Positions 51,271 through 61,213 are shown, counted from the first letter of the stretch. The stretch: DNA of 64,000 nucleotides from Cupriavidus sp. P-10 (GCF_003402535.2 NZ_AP025170.1:3348001-3412000), one strand, 5' to 3'. Numbers and translations: made by a program. The notes: generated from the letters alone by a model not told the origin.

Positions 51271-51930
51271 TTACCGGACGCCGGCGACGTAGTCCGCCAC
51301 CGCCTTGATCTCGGCATCCGACATCTTGGCGGCGATGGTCGTCATGACCGAATTGTTCTTGCGGGTGCCCTGGCGGAACGCCACCAGTTGTGCCTCGGTG
51401 TATTCCGACCACTGTCCGCCAATACGCGGATACTGGGCCGGGATGCCGGCACCGGCAGGACCATGGCAGGCGGCGCAGGCCGGCACGCCCTTGGCGGCGA
51501 TGCCGCCACGGTAGATCTTCTGGCCTTCTTCGATCGTGTCCTTGTTCTTGGCGGTGGCAGGCTTGATCGGCTGCTTGGCCAGGTAGGCGCCGATGTTGCG
51601 CATTTCGTCGTCGGTCAGCACCGATGCCATCGGCACCATGATCGCGTTATTGCGCGCCTTGGACTTGAAGTCGGCCAGTTGCTTGTGGACGTATTCCGGA
51701 TGCTGGGCGGCCAGCTTGGGGTTGGCGGCGGCCGCGCTGTTGCCGGCGGCGCCGTGGCAGCTCAGGCAGGCAGGCACATTGCGATCGGGAGCGCCCTGCG
51801 TGTACAGCGTTTCACCCTTGGCCGGATCGGCCTTCGCGGCGGCCTGCTCTGCGGCAGATGCCAGTCCGGAAAGGGTGGCTGCAGGAACGGCCAGAGCCAG
51901 GACACCCAGAATCTTCGCAATGCGGTTCAT
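51271..51930 (-). CDS. diheme cytochrome c4
   Basis: A periplasmic two-domain cytochrome that carries electrons, commonly to terminal oxidases. The 219-residue protein has a signal peptide (about residues 1-26) and two haem-binding motifs, CLSCHG and CAACHG, one per domain. Candidate axial Met residues lie in NNAIMVPMA and NNSVMTTIA. The duplicate organisation is that of cytochrome c4. It sits directly before the ResB/CcsA genes that would mature it, and has a clear agaaggtg ribosome-binding site. Confidence 0.94.
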   Translation of the reverse strand: MNRIAKILGVLALAVPAATLSGLASAAEQAAAKADPAKGETLYTQGAPDRNVPACLSCHGAAGNSAAAANPKLAAQHPEYVHKQLADFKSKARNNAIMVPMASVLTDDEMRNIGAYLAKQPIKPATAKNKDTIEEGQKIYRGGIAAKGVPACAACHGPAGAGIPAQYPRIGGQWSEYTEAQLVAFRQGTRKNNSVMTTIAAKMSDAEIKAVADYVAGVR

Positions 51931-52447
51931 TCGCACACCTTCTCTGAATTGTTTTGGATACCGTAATGCATGCCGGCCGGCACTCTGCCGGCGGTGAGGA
52001 CGCGCCGGGACAAAGGCCTGACATCGTGGCGACCCGCGCGGATGACCGATCCGCTGCGGCATGCCTGGCGGCAGACCCCCGCCAGCCCCTGCTCCGCTGC
52101 CGCGGCACCTGAAGTTGACCCCAGGTGCAACGCATGGTGCGTAACAAGGCCTTGCCCACGATAGGACGACACAACGAGGCTTCCCGTCCGGACAACGGCA
52201 GCCGAGCCACGCGGCAAAGGATGTCGCGCGTCACCCGATCAGGAGACCGTAAACCGGCGTATTGTACAATAAGTTATGTGCCGGATTGATGCCTTGCGCC
52301 CTGCTGTGCCGTCTTGAAGCGGTACCGGGCTGCGCCAGATCAAACCCGGCGAGCGGCCCCGCCGCAGCCCTCCCCACCCTGGCGGTAACCCGGCCACGGC
52401 CAGCGCCCATTGCGCCGCCGCGGCACCCCGCCCTACCGCTATCGCGC
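51931..52447. other. divergent intergenic region between cytochrome c4 gene and engB
   Basis: These 517 bases hold no convincing gene. The clearest element is a perfect 12-base palindrome, TATTGTACAATA (52260-52271). The engB frame is open upstream to 52262, but the added residues are Ala/Pro-rich and unlike the family, so the Met at 52448 was used. Confidence 0.6.
52260..52271. promoter_or_regulatory. palindromic TATTGTACAATA, possible divergent -10 boxes or operator
   Basis: The perfect 12-base palindrome gives TACAAT, a good -10 box, in both directions. It lies within an otherwise G+C-rich region between divergent genes. No good -35 was found on either side. Confidence 0.4.
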
Positions 52448-53167
52448 ATGTCCCTCCTTCACCAGGCCCGCTTCTTCATTACTGTCAACCACCTGCGCGA
52501 CCTGCCCGCCACGGCAGTGCCCGAGGTAGCGTTCGCCGGCCGCTCCAACGCCGGCAAGTCCACCGCCATCAACATCCTGTGCAACCAGAAGCGGCTGGCG
52601 TTTTCCTCGCGCACGCCCGGGCGCACGCAGCACATCAACTATTTCACGGTGGCTCCGGTCAAGGCGCCGGACCCGCAGGCATTCCTGGTCGACCTCCCCG
52701 GCTACGGCTATGCCGAGGTGTCGGGCTCGGCCAAGTACCACTGGCAGGGCCTGCTCAGCGACTACGTGCAGACGCGGCCGCAACTGTCGGGCCTGATCCT
52801 GATGATGGATGCGCGCCGGCCGTTTACCGATCTCGATTGCCAGATGGTCGAGTGGTTCCTGCCCACCGGCAAGCCGATCCACGTGCTGCTGACCAAGGCC
52901 GACAAGCTCACCAACAGCGAGAACGCCAATGCGCTGCGCGAGACGCGCAAGATGCTGCAGGGCTATGCCGAGCAACTGGCAACGCCGGTGCCCCTGACGG
53001 CACAGCTGTTTTCCAGCCTCAAGCGCCGCGGCATCGAAGAAGCGCAGGGTGTGATCGCCGGCTGGCTCAACCTGCCCGAGGCGCAGAAGGACGTGGCGCA
53101 GGATGCTGCCGCGGCCCCGACGGCTGAGCCGCCTGCTCCCATGGATCCTGCGTCCCCTGCGGCATAA
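52448..53167 (+). CDS. engB: ribosome biogenesis GTPase EngB (YsxC/YihA)
   Basis: A GTPase needed for large ribosomal subunit assembly and cell division. The 239-residue protein has G1 [13 protein letters not shown]2 around [13 protein letters not shown]3 [11 protein letters not shown]4 LLTKADKL and G5 near LFSSLKRRG. The C-terminal 30 residues are Ala/Pro low complexity. It reads toward hemB with 283 bases between. Confidence 0.95.
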   Translation: MSLLHQARFFITVNHLRDLPATAVPEVAFAGRSNAGKSTAINILCNQKRLAFSSRTPGRTQHINYFTVAPVKAPDPQAFLVDLPGYGYAEVSGSAKYHWQGLLSDYVQTRPQLSGLILMMDARRPFTDLDCQMVEWFLPTGKPIHVLLTKADKLTNSENANALRETRKMLQGYAEQLATPVPLTAQLFSSLKRRGIEEAQGVIAGWLNLPEAQKDVAQDAAAAPTAEPPAPMDPASPAA

Positions 53168-53202
53168 AGCCGCAGCGTTGCAAGGGCGCAAAAAAAGCAC
53201 GC

Positions 53203-53231
53203 AAAAAAAAGCCCCGCTGCAAGCAACGGGG
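53203..53231 (-). terminator. intrinsic terminator of the candidate small RNA
   Basis: An 8-base-pair stem with a CUUG loop is followed by eight T on the minus strand. On the plus strand it has no T-run, so it is not the engB terminator. Confidence 0.75.
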
Positions 53232-53330
53232 ACAAACTTTCCCGCCGCTGGGGCGGGTACCCGCTCAGGGAGGAGTAGCGGGGAACACCCGCGCCACGCA
53301 AGGCGCAACGCATAGTGTCCGCGAGTATGA
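53203..53330 (-). ncRNA. candidate small RNA with CU-rich anti-Shine-Dalgarno loop
   Basis: On the minus strand, between two plus-strand genes, three consecutive hairpins end in a textbook terminator. Hairpin 1 (53260-53282) has stem cccgct/agcggg and the loop ACUCCUCCCUG, complementary to Shine-Dalgarno sequences. Hairpin 2 (53241-53257) has stem cccgcc/ggcggg. The terminator (53203-53231) pairs ccccguug/cagcgggg around a CUUG tetraloop and ends in eight U. No minus-strand protein gene lies upstream, so the terminator is otherwise unexplained. The 5' end is not defined, because no convincing promoter was seen. Confidence 0.55.
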
Positions 53331-53331
53331 T
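53326..53331 (+). promoter_or_regulatory. candidate -10 box of hemB
   Basis: TATGAT lies about 120 bases before the hemB ATG. The -35 region is weak. It overlaps the likely 5' region of the minus-strand small RNA. Confidence 0.3.
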
Positions 53332-53354
53332 GGCGGGCACGCACAAAAGTTTAG

Positions 53355-54443
<1,089 letters not shown>

Positions 54444-54474
54444 TCCATATCGCTCTATTCGGGAACTCGCGCCT

Positions 54475-55689
54475 ATGGAACTGCTCGGCTTCTCGGCCAG
54501 CCAGGTACACCCGCTTGCCTCGCTCGCCGAGGCGGGCGGCTTCCTCAGCGGCAATGCCGCCGCGCTGTTCGTCTGGGCAGACTTTTCCACCGAGGAAGTC
54601 ACCGCCGCGCCCGACACCTGGCGCGAGAATGTGCGCCAGCTTGCCGGCGCCTCGATCCTGGACCTGCACCTGGCCGACGCCACCAATGCCGCGCATCCGT
54701 CGTACTTCGACACGACCAATGCGTATGACATGGTGATCTTCCGCAAGCTGACCTTCGAGACCAGCCGCGCGATCGCCGAGGCCGAACCGCAGGAGGCAAC
54801 GCCGGCCAGCGCGGCCAGGATGCCGGGTGATGGGGCCGCCCGTGCGCGGCGGTATCCGCCCGGCTTCCTCCCCGCGCTGGCCAAGATTGATACGCAGCCG
54901 GTTACGTTTTTCGTCTTCGATACACTGCTGGTCACCGTCCGCAACGGCCCGTCGCGCACAGTCGACCAGGTACGCCAGCGCCTGCTCGAGCTTTGCCAGG
55001 CGCCGCGCCCGCAAGCATCGGCCGCGCGCGGCAACGGCCAAACGCTGCTGCACGGCGTGCGTCCGCCGAACCGGCCCGAAGACCTGATGCTGCGCCTGCT
55101 CAATGCGATGGTGGACCGCTACCTGGAACTACGCGCCCCGCTCACGCGCCAGCTCGACCGCTGGCAACGCGCGCTGCTGAACTCGCGGCGCAGCTTTTCC
55201 AGCTGGGAAGGCCTGCTGGATGCACGCATCCAGCTGCGCAAGCTGGAGCACCTGAGCGAGGAACAGCGCGATGCGTTGCAGGAATTCCGCGACAGCCTGC
55301 TGGACAACCGCTACAGCAGCGACCAGCACGGCACCCCGGTGGATATCCCGGGTCGCGACGAAGTGCTGCTGGTGCGCATCAACGATGTGATGGAGCATAT
55401 CCAGCGCGTGCTTGCGCATGCGCGCCGGCTGGAAGATTCGATCGAGTCGGCGGTGCAGATCCACTTCTCGGCGGTCGCGCACCGGACCAACCGCACCATG
55501 CGCATGCTGACGCTGATCACGGCCCTGTTCATGCCGCTGACGCTGATCACCGGCATTTTCGGCATGAACTTCGAGCGCATGCCGTGGCTGCAGGCGCCGG
55601 ACGGATTCTGGTGGTCCATCAGCCTGATGGGGGCGGTGGTGGTAGTGCTTGGCGCGCTATGGCTCGTGGCGCGGCAGCTGGAGCGCTAG
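54475..55689 (+). CDS. CorA-family divalent metal transporter
   Basis: A pentameric Mg/Co-type channel. The 404-residue protein has a large cytoplasmic funnel domain, a long helix (about residues 260-345), and two C-terminal membrane helices. The first helix ends in the signature GIFGMNF with GMN at about residues 363-365. It is longer than classical CorA (about 316 residues) through two Ala/Arg/Pro-rich insertions in the funnel domain (about residues 100-130 and 175-200). It follows hemB by 31 bases and converges with dsbD at an 18-base gap. Confidence 0.92.
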   Translation: MELLGFSASQVHPLASLAEAGGFLSGNAAALFVWADFSTEEVTAAPDTWRENVRQLAGASILDLHLADATNAAHPSYFDTTNAYDMVIFRKLTFETSRAIAEAEPQEATPASAARMPGDGAARARRYPPGFLPALAKIDTQPVTFFVFDTLLVTVRNGPSRTVDQVRQRLLELCQAPRPQASAARGNGQTLLHGVRPPNRPEDLMLRLLNAMVDRYLELRAPLTRQLDRWQRALLNSRRSFSSWEGLLDARIQLRKLEHLSEEQRDALQEFRDSLLDNRYSSDQHGTPVDIPGRDEVLLVRINDVMEHIQRVLAHARRLEDSIESAVQIHFSAVAHRTNRTMRMLTLITALFMPLTLITGIFGMNFERMPWLQAPDGFWWSISLMGAVVVVLGALWLVARQLER

Positions 55690-55707
55690 CGCAGGGGCGG
55701 GTACGCC

Positions 55708-57618
55708 TCAGGTGCTGGTGCGCTGGCCGAAGGCGCGCTCCAGGCTTTCCAGGAAACGGTTGGCCGACTGGTAGCCGATCACGCGCACCGGCCGCTCGCG
55801 GCCATCCGGTCCGAACAGGATGATCCCCGGCGGGCCAAACAGCCCGAAGCGCTTGAGCAGCGCCTTGTCGTCGGCATTGTTGGCGGTTACGTCCGCCTGC
55901 AGCAGCACGATCTCCGACAGCCGCGCGCGCACGCGCGCGTCAACGAAGGTCATGCGCTCCATCTCCTTGCAGCTGACGCACCAGTCTGCATAGAAATCGA
56001 GCAGTACCGGCTTGCCGGCCGCGGCGGCCTGCGCCACGCGGGCATCGAGTTCGGCCACGCTGCGCACGCGCTCGAATCGCACCGCCTGGGTCGTGCCGGC
56101 GCTTTCCGCACCGCCGCGGCCGACGCTGAGGTGCGACAGCGGCTGCAGGGGATCGCGCCCGCCCGACGCCACGCCGATCAGTACGATGGCTGCGGCGATC
56201 GCAAACAAGACCCCCAGGCCCTTGCCCACGCGCGCCAGGTTGCGCGGATCGGGACCCAGCCCGTCAAAGGCGCCGAGGAACACCGCCGCGACCAGCAACA
56301 GTACCGCCAGCAGCAGCATCGTCGCCCACGCCGGCAGCACCGGCCCAAGCATCCACAGGGCCACGCCCAGCAGCAAGAAGCCAAAGAAGCGCTTGGTCAC
56401 TTCCATCCAGCGCCCGGCGCGCGGCAGCAGGTTGCCGGCGCCTACGCCCACCAGCACCAGCGGCACGCCCATGCCGATCGCCATCGCAAACAGCGCCGCC
56501 CCGCCGATGACCGCATCGCGGGTCTGCGCGATATAGGCCAGCGCCCCCGCCAGCGGCGCGGTCACGCACGGGCCGACAATCAGCGCGGAGATCGCGCCCA
56601 TCGCTGCCGCACCGGCCACCTGCCCGCCCTGGCGCCGGTTGGACGATTCCGTCAGCCGCGTCTGCCAGCGCTGCGGCAGCTGCAGCTCATACAGGCCGAA
56701 CATCGACAGCGCCAGCGCCACCATCAGCGCGGCGAACAGGCCCAGCACCCAGGGCGTCTGCAACGCGGCCGACAGGCCTTCGCCAAGCATCCCGGCGGCC
56801 ACGCCGACCGCGGTGTACACCACCGCCATGCCCAGCACGTAGGCCAGCGACACCACCAGCGCACGGCTGCGCGTGACGTGCTCGCCGACGACGATCGAAG
56901 ACAGGATCGGCACCATCGGCAGCACACACGGCGTGAAGGTCAGCAACAGGCCCAGGCCGAAGAAGAGCGCCGCGATCAGGGCCACGTTGCGGCTAGCCAG
57001 CGCGCCGGCGATGCGGTCGCTGTCATCGGCACGCAGCGTGGCCGCGGGCGCCGGCTGGGCCGGCTGGGTTAGCGCAGGGGCTGCAGCAGTGGCATCGGAG
57101 CGCCCGCGTTTGCCGAACAGGTCGGCCAGGCCGGCGCCGCCGACCTTGTAGATGCTTTCCATCGGCGGATAGCACAGGCCCTTGTCGGCGCAGCCCTGCG
57201 AGGTGACCGTCAGCGTCCACTTGCCGTCCGCTGGCGCCGCCGCCACCGGCACGCGGATGGTCACGCTGTCGCGGTACGTTTCCATCTCCTTGCCAAAGGT
57301 GTCGTCGAACTTGACCTTGCCGTGCGGGAAGTCAGGCGTGCCGAGCTTCACGCCGGCAGGCTCAGTGGCAAAGGCGAATCGCTCCCGGTACATGTAGTAG
57401 CCGGGCGCGACATCGAAACGCACCTCCACGGTGTTGTCGTCGATCTGGCGCGCGGCGAAGCGGAAGGCTTGCTCCGGCGGCAGGAAATCGGCTTCCGTGG
57501 CGGCCTGCGCTGCGCCAGCCAGGCAAAGCCAGGCCAGTACCGCCAGCAGGACTGCGGCAATATGCCGCGCCTGAACCAGACCGCGTGCCCGCTGCGGAAG
57601 TGCCAAACCGATGTTCAT
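55708..57618 (-). CDS. dsbD: thiol:disulfide interchange protein DsbD
   Basis: DsbD carries electrons from cytoplasmic thioredoxin to periplasmic targets, including cytochrome c maturation and disulfide isomerisation. The 636-residue protein has a signal peptide, an N-terminal DsbD-alpha domain with the Cys pair in SQGCADKGLCYPP, eight membrane helices of the beta domain with LTFTPCVLPM and VGPCVTAPL, and a C-terminal thioredoxin domain with ADWCVSCKEME. The start MNIGLALPQR has a good aggaaacag site. It follows cutA on the same strand. Confidence 0.96.
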   Translation of the reverse strand: MNIGLALPQRARGLVQARHIAAVLLAVLAWLCLAGAAQAATEADFLPPEQAFRFAARQIDDNTVEVRFDVAPGYYMYRERFAFATEPAGVKLGTPDFPHGKVKFDDTFGKEMETYRDSVTIRVPVAAAPADGKWTLTVTSQGCADKGLCYPPMESIYKVGGAGLADLFGKRGRSDATAAAPALTQPAQPAPAATLRADDSDRIAGALASRNVALIAALFFGLGLLLTFTPCVLPMVPILSSIVVGEHVTRSRALVVSLAYVLGMAVVYTAVGVAAGMLGEGLSAALQTPWVLGLFAALMVALALSMFGLYELQLPQRWQTRLTESSNRRQGGQVAGAAAMGAISALIVGPCVTAPLAGALAYIAQTRDAVIGGAALFAMAIGMGVPLVLVGVGAGNLLPRAGRWMEVTKRFFGFLLLGVALWMLGPVLPAWATMLLLAVLLLVAAVFLGAFDGLGPDPRNLARVGKGLGVLFAIAAAIVLIGVASGGRDPLQPLSHLSVGRGGAESAGTTQAVRFERVRSVAELDARVAQAAAAGKPVLLDFYADWCVSCKEMERMTFVDARVRARLSEIVLLQADVTANNADDKALLKRFGLFGPPGIILFGPDGRERPVRVIGYQSANRFLESLERAFGQRTST

Positions 57619-57691
57619 GAAGCTGTTTCCTGTCTGTCCTGGCCACTGGGTCTCGCCGTACCCGCTGCTGCGCGGCGGCCCCCTTCGCCCG

Positions 57692-58057
57692 TTATCCCGC
57701 CGGCTGCGCGCCGGCATCCGTCTCGCTGCCGACCCACGCCAGGTATGGCGCAAAACCCGCCGTCACCGGCAGTGCGATGATCTCCGGCACGTCATAGGGG
57801 TGATGTTGCCGGATCACGGCCTCCAGTGCAGCGTAGCGCGCGCGCGTGGTCTTGATCAGCAGCGGCCATTCCTGCGCCTGTTCCAGCGCGCCTTGCCACC
57901 AGTACTGGGATTCCACCGGAGCCAGACGGTTCACGCAGGCGGCCGCGCGTGCTTCCAGCACGGCCCGGGACAGCCGCGCCGCAGTCTCGGCATCGGGAGT
58001 ATTGGTGATCACCACGATCACTTCGGCGGAGTCGTGTGACGGGCTGGAATCTGGCAT
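57692..58057 (-). CDS. cutA: divalent cation tolerance protein CutA
   Basis: CutA is a small trimeric ferredoxin-like protein linked to copper tolerance in E. coli; its true role is unclear. The 121-residue protein has the core VIVVITNTPDAETAARLSRA, the Cys/Tyr-rich strand ACVNRLAPVESQYWWQG, and the final segment HPYDVPEIIALPV. An aggaggg site lies just before the chosen ATG. It lies upstream of dsbD, a pairing seen in many proteobacteria. Confidence 0.94.
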   Translation of the reverse strand: MPDSSPSHDSAEVIVVITNTPDAETAARLSRAVLEARAAACVNRLAPVESQYWWQGALEQAQEWPLLIKTTRARYAALEAVIRQHHPYDVPEIIALPVTAGFAPYLAWVGSETDAGAQPAG

Positions 58058-58090
58058 CGGAACCCTCCTGAAACGGCTGGCGGCCGCCCA

Positions 58091-58120
58091 AAACAAAAGA
58101 GCCAGGCGGATGCCTGGCTC
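58091..58120 (-). terminator. intrinsic terminator after rplQ
   Basis: The stem gagccaggc/gcctggctc is followed on the minus strand by a T-rich stretch. It ends the ribosomal protein operon. Confidence 0.85.
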
Positions 58121-58176
58121 GATTGTAAGCGGTGTGCCCGGAACCGTCGCACGACGGCAGCGGGCAGGAAACGCAC

Positions 58177-58572
58177 TTATTCCGCGGCTTCTTCAGCCGG
58201 GGCTTCGGTGATTTCCGGACGATCCACCAGCTCGACCAGCGCCATCGGCGCATTGTCGCCCTGACGGAAGCCGAACTTCAGGATGCGGGTGTAGCCGCCC
58301 GGACGGGTGGCGTAGCGCGGGCCCAGTTCGGTGAACAGCTTGGTGACGATGTCGCGGTCGCGCAGGCGGGCAAAAGCCAGGCGGCGGTTGGCAACGGTGT
58401 CCTTCTTGGCCAGCGTGATCAGCGGCTCGACAACCTTGCGCAGTTCCTTGGCCTTGGGCACGGTGGTCTTGATCAGCTCGTGCTGGAACAGCGAGTTGGA
58501 CATGTTGCGCAGCATCGCGAGGCGGTGCGACGAGGTGCGGTTCAGTTTCCGCAGACCATGACGGTGACGCAT
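58177..58572 (-). CDS. rplQ: 50S ribosomal protein L17
   Basis: A 131-residue large-subunit protein near the exit tunnel. It has the conserved start [20 protein letters not shown] and the segment [15 protein letters not shown]. An Ala/Glu-rich tail ends it. It is the last gene of the alpha operon, after rpoA, and is followed by a terminator. Confidence 0.97.
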   Translation of the reverse strand: MRHRHGLRKLNRTSSHRLAMLRNMSNSLFQHELIKTTVPKAKELRKVVEPLITLAKKDTVANRRLAFARLRDRDIVTKLFTELGPRYATRPGGYTRILKFGFRQGDNAPMALVELVDRPEITEAPAEEAAE

Positions 58573-58709
58573 GATGATTCCTTTCAGTTAAGTGTTTGAC
58601 CAGCTCTTCTATCGTCCGATGCGGCTGGACGCGGGCCGGTAGTGATACGAGCCCCGGCGCGAAGCCAGGGCGGTTACTGCGACGCGGGACAAAATGCCCC
58701 GCACCACAA

Positions 58710-59690
58710 TTACTTCTCCAGACCTGCAGGCGGCCAGTTCTCGAGCTTCATGCCGAGGGTCAGGCCACGCGAGGCGAGGACTTCCTTGATCTCGTTGAGC
58801 GACTTGCGACCCAGGTTCGGGGTCTTGAGCAGTTCGTTCTCGGTACGCTGGATCAGGTCGCCGATGTAGTAGATGTTCTCGGCCTTCAGGCAGTTGGCCG
58901 AACGCACCGTCAGCTCCAGGTCGTCGACCGGGCGCAGCAGGATCGGGTCGATCTGCGGCGTGCGGCTCGAAGCAGCCTCGGCGGCCGACTCGGTGCCTTC
59001 CAGCGCTGCGAACACGGACAGCTGGTCGACCAGGATGCGGGCCGACTGGCGAATCGCTTCCTCGGGCGAGATCACGCCGTCGGTTTCGATGTTCATCACC
59101 AGCTTGTCCAGGTCGGTACGCTGTTCCACGCGAGCGGACTCAACGGCGTACGACACGCGGCGCACCGGCGAGAACGAGGCGTCCAGCACGATACGGCCGA
59201 TGACCTTGCCCGACTCGTCGCCAAACTTGCGCACGTTGCCCGGCACGTAGCCGCGGCCTTGCTCGACCTTGATCTGCATGTCCAGCTTGCCGCCGGCCGA
59301 CAGATGGGCGATCACGTGGTTCGGATTGATGATCTCGACGTCGTGCGGCAGCTCGATATCGGCAGCCGTGACAACACCTTCGCCATCCTTGCGCAGCGAC
59401 ACCGTGACTTCATCACGGTTGTGCAGCTTGAACACCACGCCCTTGAGGTTGAGCAGCAGGTTGACGACGTCTTCCTGCACGCCGTCGATGGTGGAATACT
59501 CGTGGACCACCCCAGCGATCGTGACTTCGGTCGGGGCATAGCCGACCATCGACGACAGCAGCACGCGACGCAGGGCGTTACCGAGCGTATGGCCGTAGCC
59601 GCGCTCGAACGGCTCCATCACGACTTTGGCGTGATGGTCGCCCAGAGGCTCGACGGCAATGATTTTTGGCTTGAGGAGTGCTGTTTGCAT
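58710..59690 (-). CDS. rpoA: RNA polymerase alpha subunit
   Basis: The alpha subunit starts RNA polymerase assembly and binds UP elements and activators. The 326-residue protein has the N-terminal dimerisation domain ([18 protein letters not shown]) and the C-terminal helix-hairpin-helix domain with [20 protein letters not shown] and [17 protein letters not shown]. It follows rpsD by 167 bases that contain a long GC-rich hairpin, and precedes rplQ. Confidence 0.98.
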   Translation of the reverse strand: MQTALLKPKIIAVEPLGDHHAKVVMEPFERGYGHTLGNALRRVLLSSMVGYAPTEVTIAGVVHEYSTIDGVQEDVVNLLLNLKGVVFKLHNRDEVTVSLRKDGEGVVTAADIELPHDVEIINPNHVIAHLSAGGKLDMQIKVEQGRGYVPGNVRKFGDESGKVIGRIVLDASFSPVRRVSYAVESARVEQRTDLDKLVMNIETDGVISPEEAIRQSARILVDQLSVFAALEGTESAAEAASSRTPQIDPILLRPVDDLELTVRSANCLKAENIYYIGDLIQRTENELLKTPNLGRKSLNEIKEVLASRGLTLGMKLENWPPAGLEK

Positions 59691-59777
59691 TAGGTTGTCC
59701 TTTTCAATACCCTCGGCTCGTTACACCGATAAGGCTGACGTTTGGAACCTGAAAATTCCCATCGCAACGATGGGCGA

Positions 59778-59807
59778 AGCCCGACCGCGCGTAGCGCGCG
59801 TCGGGCT
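59778..59807. repeat. GC-rich inverted repeat between rpsD and rpoA
   Basis: Outer arms agcccgac/gtcgggct and inner arms gcgcg/cgcgc, with one bulged base, form a 13-base-pair hairpin with a three-base loop. There is no T-run on either strand, so it is not a simple terminator. Confidence 0.6.
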
Positions 59808-59857
59808 GGAAGAGAAGCTTTGCGGAGAACGCAAGCGCTGGGCCGTCTGCTCGCGGA

Positions 59858-60481
59858 TTAACGCGAGTAGAGTTCGACGATCAGGCTTTCGTTGATGTCG
59901 CCCGAGATGTCGGTGCGATCCGGAACTTGCTTGAAGGTACCTTCGAACTTCTTCGCATCCACGGCAACCCAGGTCGGGAAGCCCGACTGCTCGGCCAGCG
60001 ACAGCGATTCGGCGATACGGACTTGCTTCTTCGACTGCTCGCGGATGGCGATGATGTCGCCCGACTTGATCTGGGCCGACGGCACGTTCAGGGTCTGACC
60101 GTTCACCAGGATCGCCTTGTGCGAAACCAGCTGGCGCGCTTCAGCGCGGGTCGAGCCAAAGCCCATGCGGTACACCACGTTGTCCAGGCGCGATTCCAGC
60201 AGTTGCAGCAGGTTTTCGCCGGTGTTGCCCTTGCGACGGTCGGCTTCGGCGAAGTAACGGCGGAACTGGCGCTCGAGCACGCCGTAGATGCGCTTGACCT
60301 TCTGCTTTTCGCGCAGTTGGTTGCCGTAGTCCGAGGTGCGGGCACCCGAGGTGCGGCCATGCTGGCCCGGCTTGCTGTCCAGCTTGCACTTGTCGGCCAG
60401 CGAGCGGCGCGAGCTCTTCAGGAACAGGTCGGTGCCTTCACGGCGGGAAAGTTTGGCCTTCGGGCCGGTATAACGTGCCAC
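59858..60481 (-). CDS. rpsD: 30S ribosomal protein S4
   Basis: S4 starts 16S rRNA folding and in many bacteria represses the alpha operon by binding its mRNA. The 207-residue protein has the start [20 protein letters not shown], the S4 RNA-binding domain with [18 protein letters not shown] and [16 protein letters not shown], and the end [10 protein letters not shown]. It is preceded by an unusually long 309-base gap after rpsK, with structured RNA. Confidence 0.98.
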   Translation of the reverse strand: MARYTGPKAKLSRREGTDLFLKSSRRSLADKCKLDSKPGQHGRTSGARTSDYGNQLREKQKVKRIYGVLERQFRRYFAEADRRKGNTGENLLQLLESRLDNVVYRMGFGSTRAEARQLVSHKAILVNGQTLNVPSAQIKSGDIIAIREQSKKQVRIAESLSLAEQSGFPTWVAVDAKKFEGTFKQVPDRTDISGDINESLIVELYSR

Positions 60482-60527
60482 GTTGTCTTCCTTTGATCGA
60501 TCACGGCGCCTTCTTGACGCGCCGCGA

Positions 60528-60585
60528 GTCCGTCAACGCAGTTACTTCCCGCAATGCTTAACGCTGCGGGGAGACCGTGACGGAC
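60528..60585 (-). promoter_or_regulatory. structured leader upstream of rpsD, possible S4 regulatory site
   Basis: The outer stem gtccgtca/tgacggac (60528-60535 with 60578-60585) encloses an inner hairpin cccgca/tgcggg (60548-60553 with 60565-60570). The structure ends about 47 bases before the rpsD start codon. Autoregulation by S4 is inference from position. Confidence 0.45.
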
Positions 60586-60690
60586 GGTGGGCTTATGAAG
60601 CGTGCCCTGGCCGCATGGCCGGGTACGACGCTGAAAGCATTTACAGTGCATCGATATCGGAATGCGCTTTATGCGACACCCCGTCGATGC

Positions 60691-60723
60691 AAAACGAAAA
60701 CCTGCCGCATCAAATGCAGCAGG
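60691..60723 (-). terminator. terminator-like hairpin between rpsK and rpsD
   Basis: On the minus strand a 10-base-pair hairpin (cctgctgcat with atgcggcagg, one T-G pair) is followed by TTTTCGTTTT. It would lower transcription from rpsK into rpsD unless overridden. Confidence 0.5.
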
Positions 60724-60790
60724 TCAACGCGCGATACTATCATATCCGGCTCCGGCAGGTAAACCCACCGGGGCTGGACAAGGCCAGCGC

Positions 60791-61189
60791 TTAGATGCGG
60801 CGGCGCTTCGGCGGACGGCAGCCGTTGTGCGGAATCGGCGTGACGTCTTCGATGATCGCGATCTTGATGCCCAGCGCGTTCAGCGCGCGGACAGCCGATT
60901 CACGGCCAGGGCCGGGGCCCTTGATGCGCACTTCCAGGTTCTTGATACCCTGGTCTTGCGCCACGCGGCCGGCGTTCTCGGCAGCAACCTGGGCAGCGAA
61001 CGGGGTCGACTTACGCGAACCCTTGAAGCCCTGGCCACCGGCGGTCGCCCACGACAGGGCGTTGCCCTGACGGTCGGTGATCGTGATGATGGTGTTGTTG
61101 AACGAGGCGTGGACGTGCGCAATGCCGTCGGCAACGTTCTTCTTGACCTTTTTACGCGCGCGAGCGGCGTTATTCGGACCTTTTGCCAT
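60791..61189 (-). CDS. rpsK: 30S ribosomal protein S11
   Basis: S11 forms part of the platform of the small subunit near the mRNA exit. The 132-residue protein has a basic N-terminus, the segment [19 protein letters not shown], and the end [18 protein letters not shown]. It lies between rpsM (24-base gap) and a long gap before rpsD. Confidence 0.98.
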
Positions 61190-61213
61190 TAGTTTCTTCC
61201 TCTGCCTTCGGCT

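Larger units (their letters stand above)
60482..60790. other. long gap between rpsK and rpsD, with RNA structure
   Basis: The alpha operon is usually compact, but 309 bases separate rpsK and rpsD here. No gene was found. The gap holds a terminator-like hairpin (60691-60723), a TATGAT box on the minus strand (60739-60744), and a 58-base symmetrical structure close to rpsD (60528-60585). Confidence 0.65.

Noticed and set aside
52262..52447. A 62-residue N-terminal extension of EngB from an upstream ATG
   Set aside because: The residues are Ala/Pro/Arg-rich and unlike any EngB. The Met at 52448 starts the conserved [15 protein letters not shown] segment.
53241..53290. Plus-strand reading of the engB-hemB hairpins with a GGAGG-containing loop
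   Set aside because: The downstream U-tract is on the minus strand only. A plus-strand transcript would have no terminator there, so the minus-strand small RNA is the better reading.
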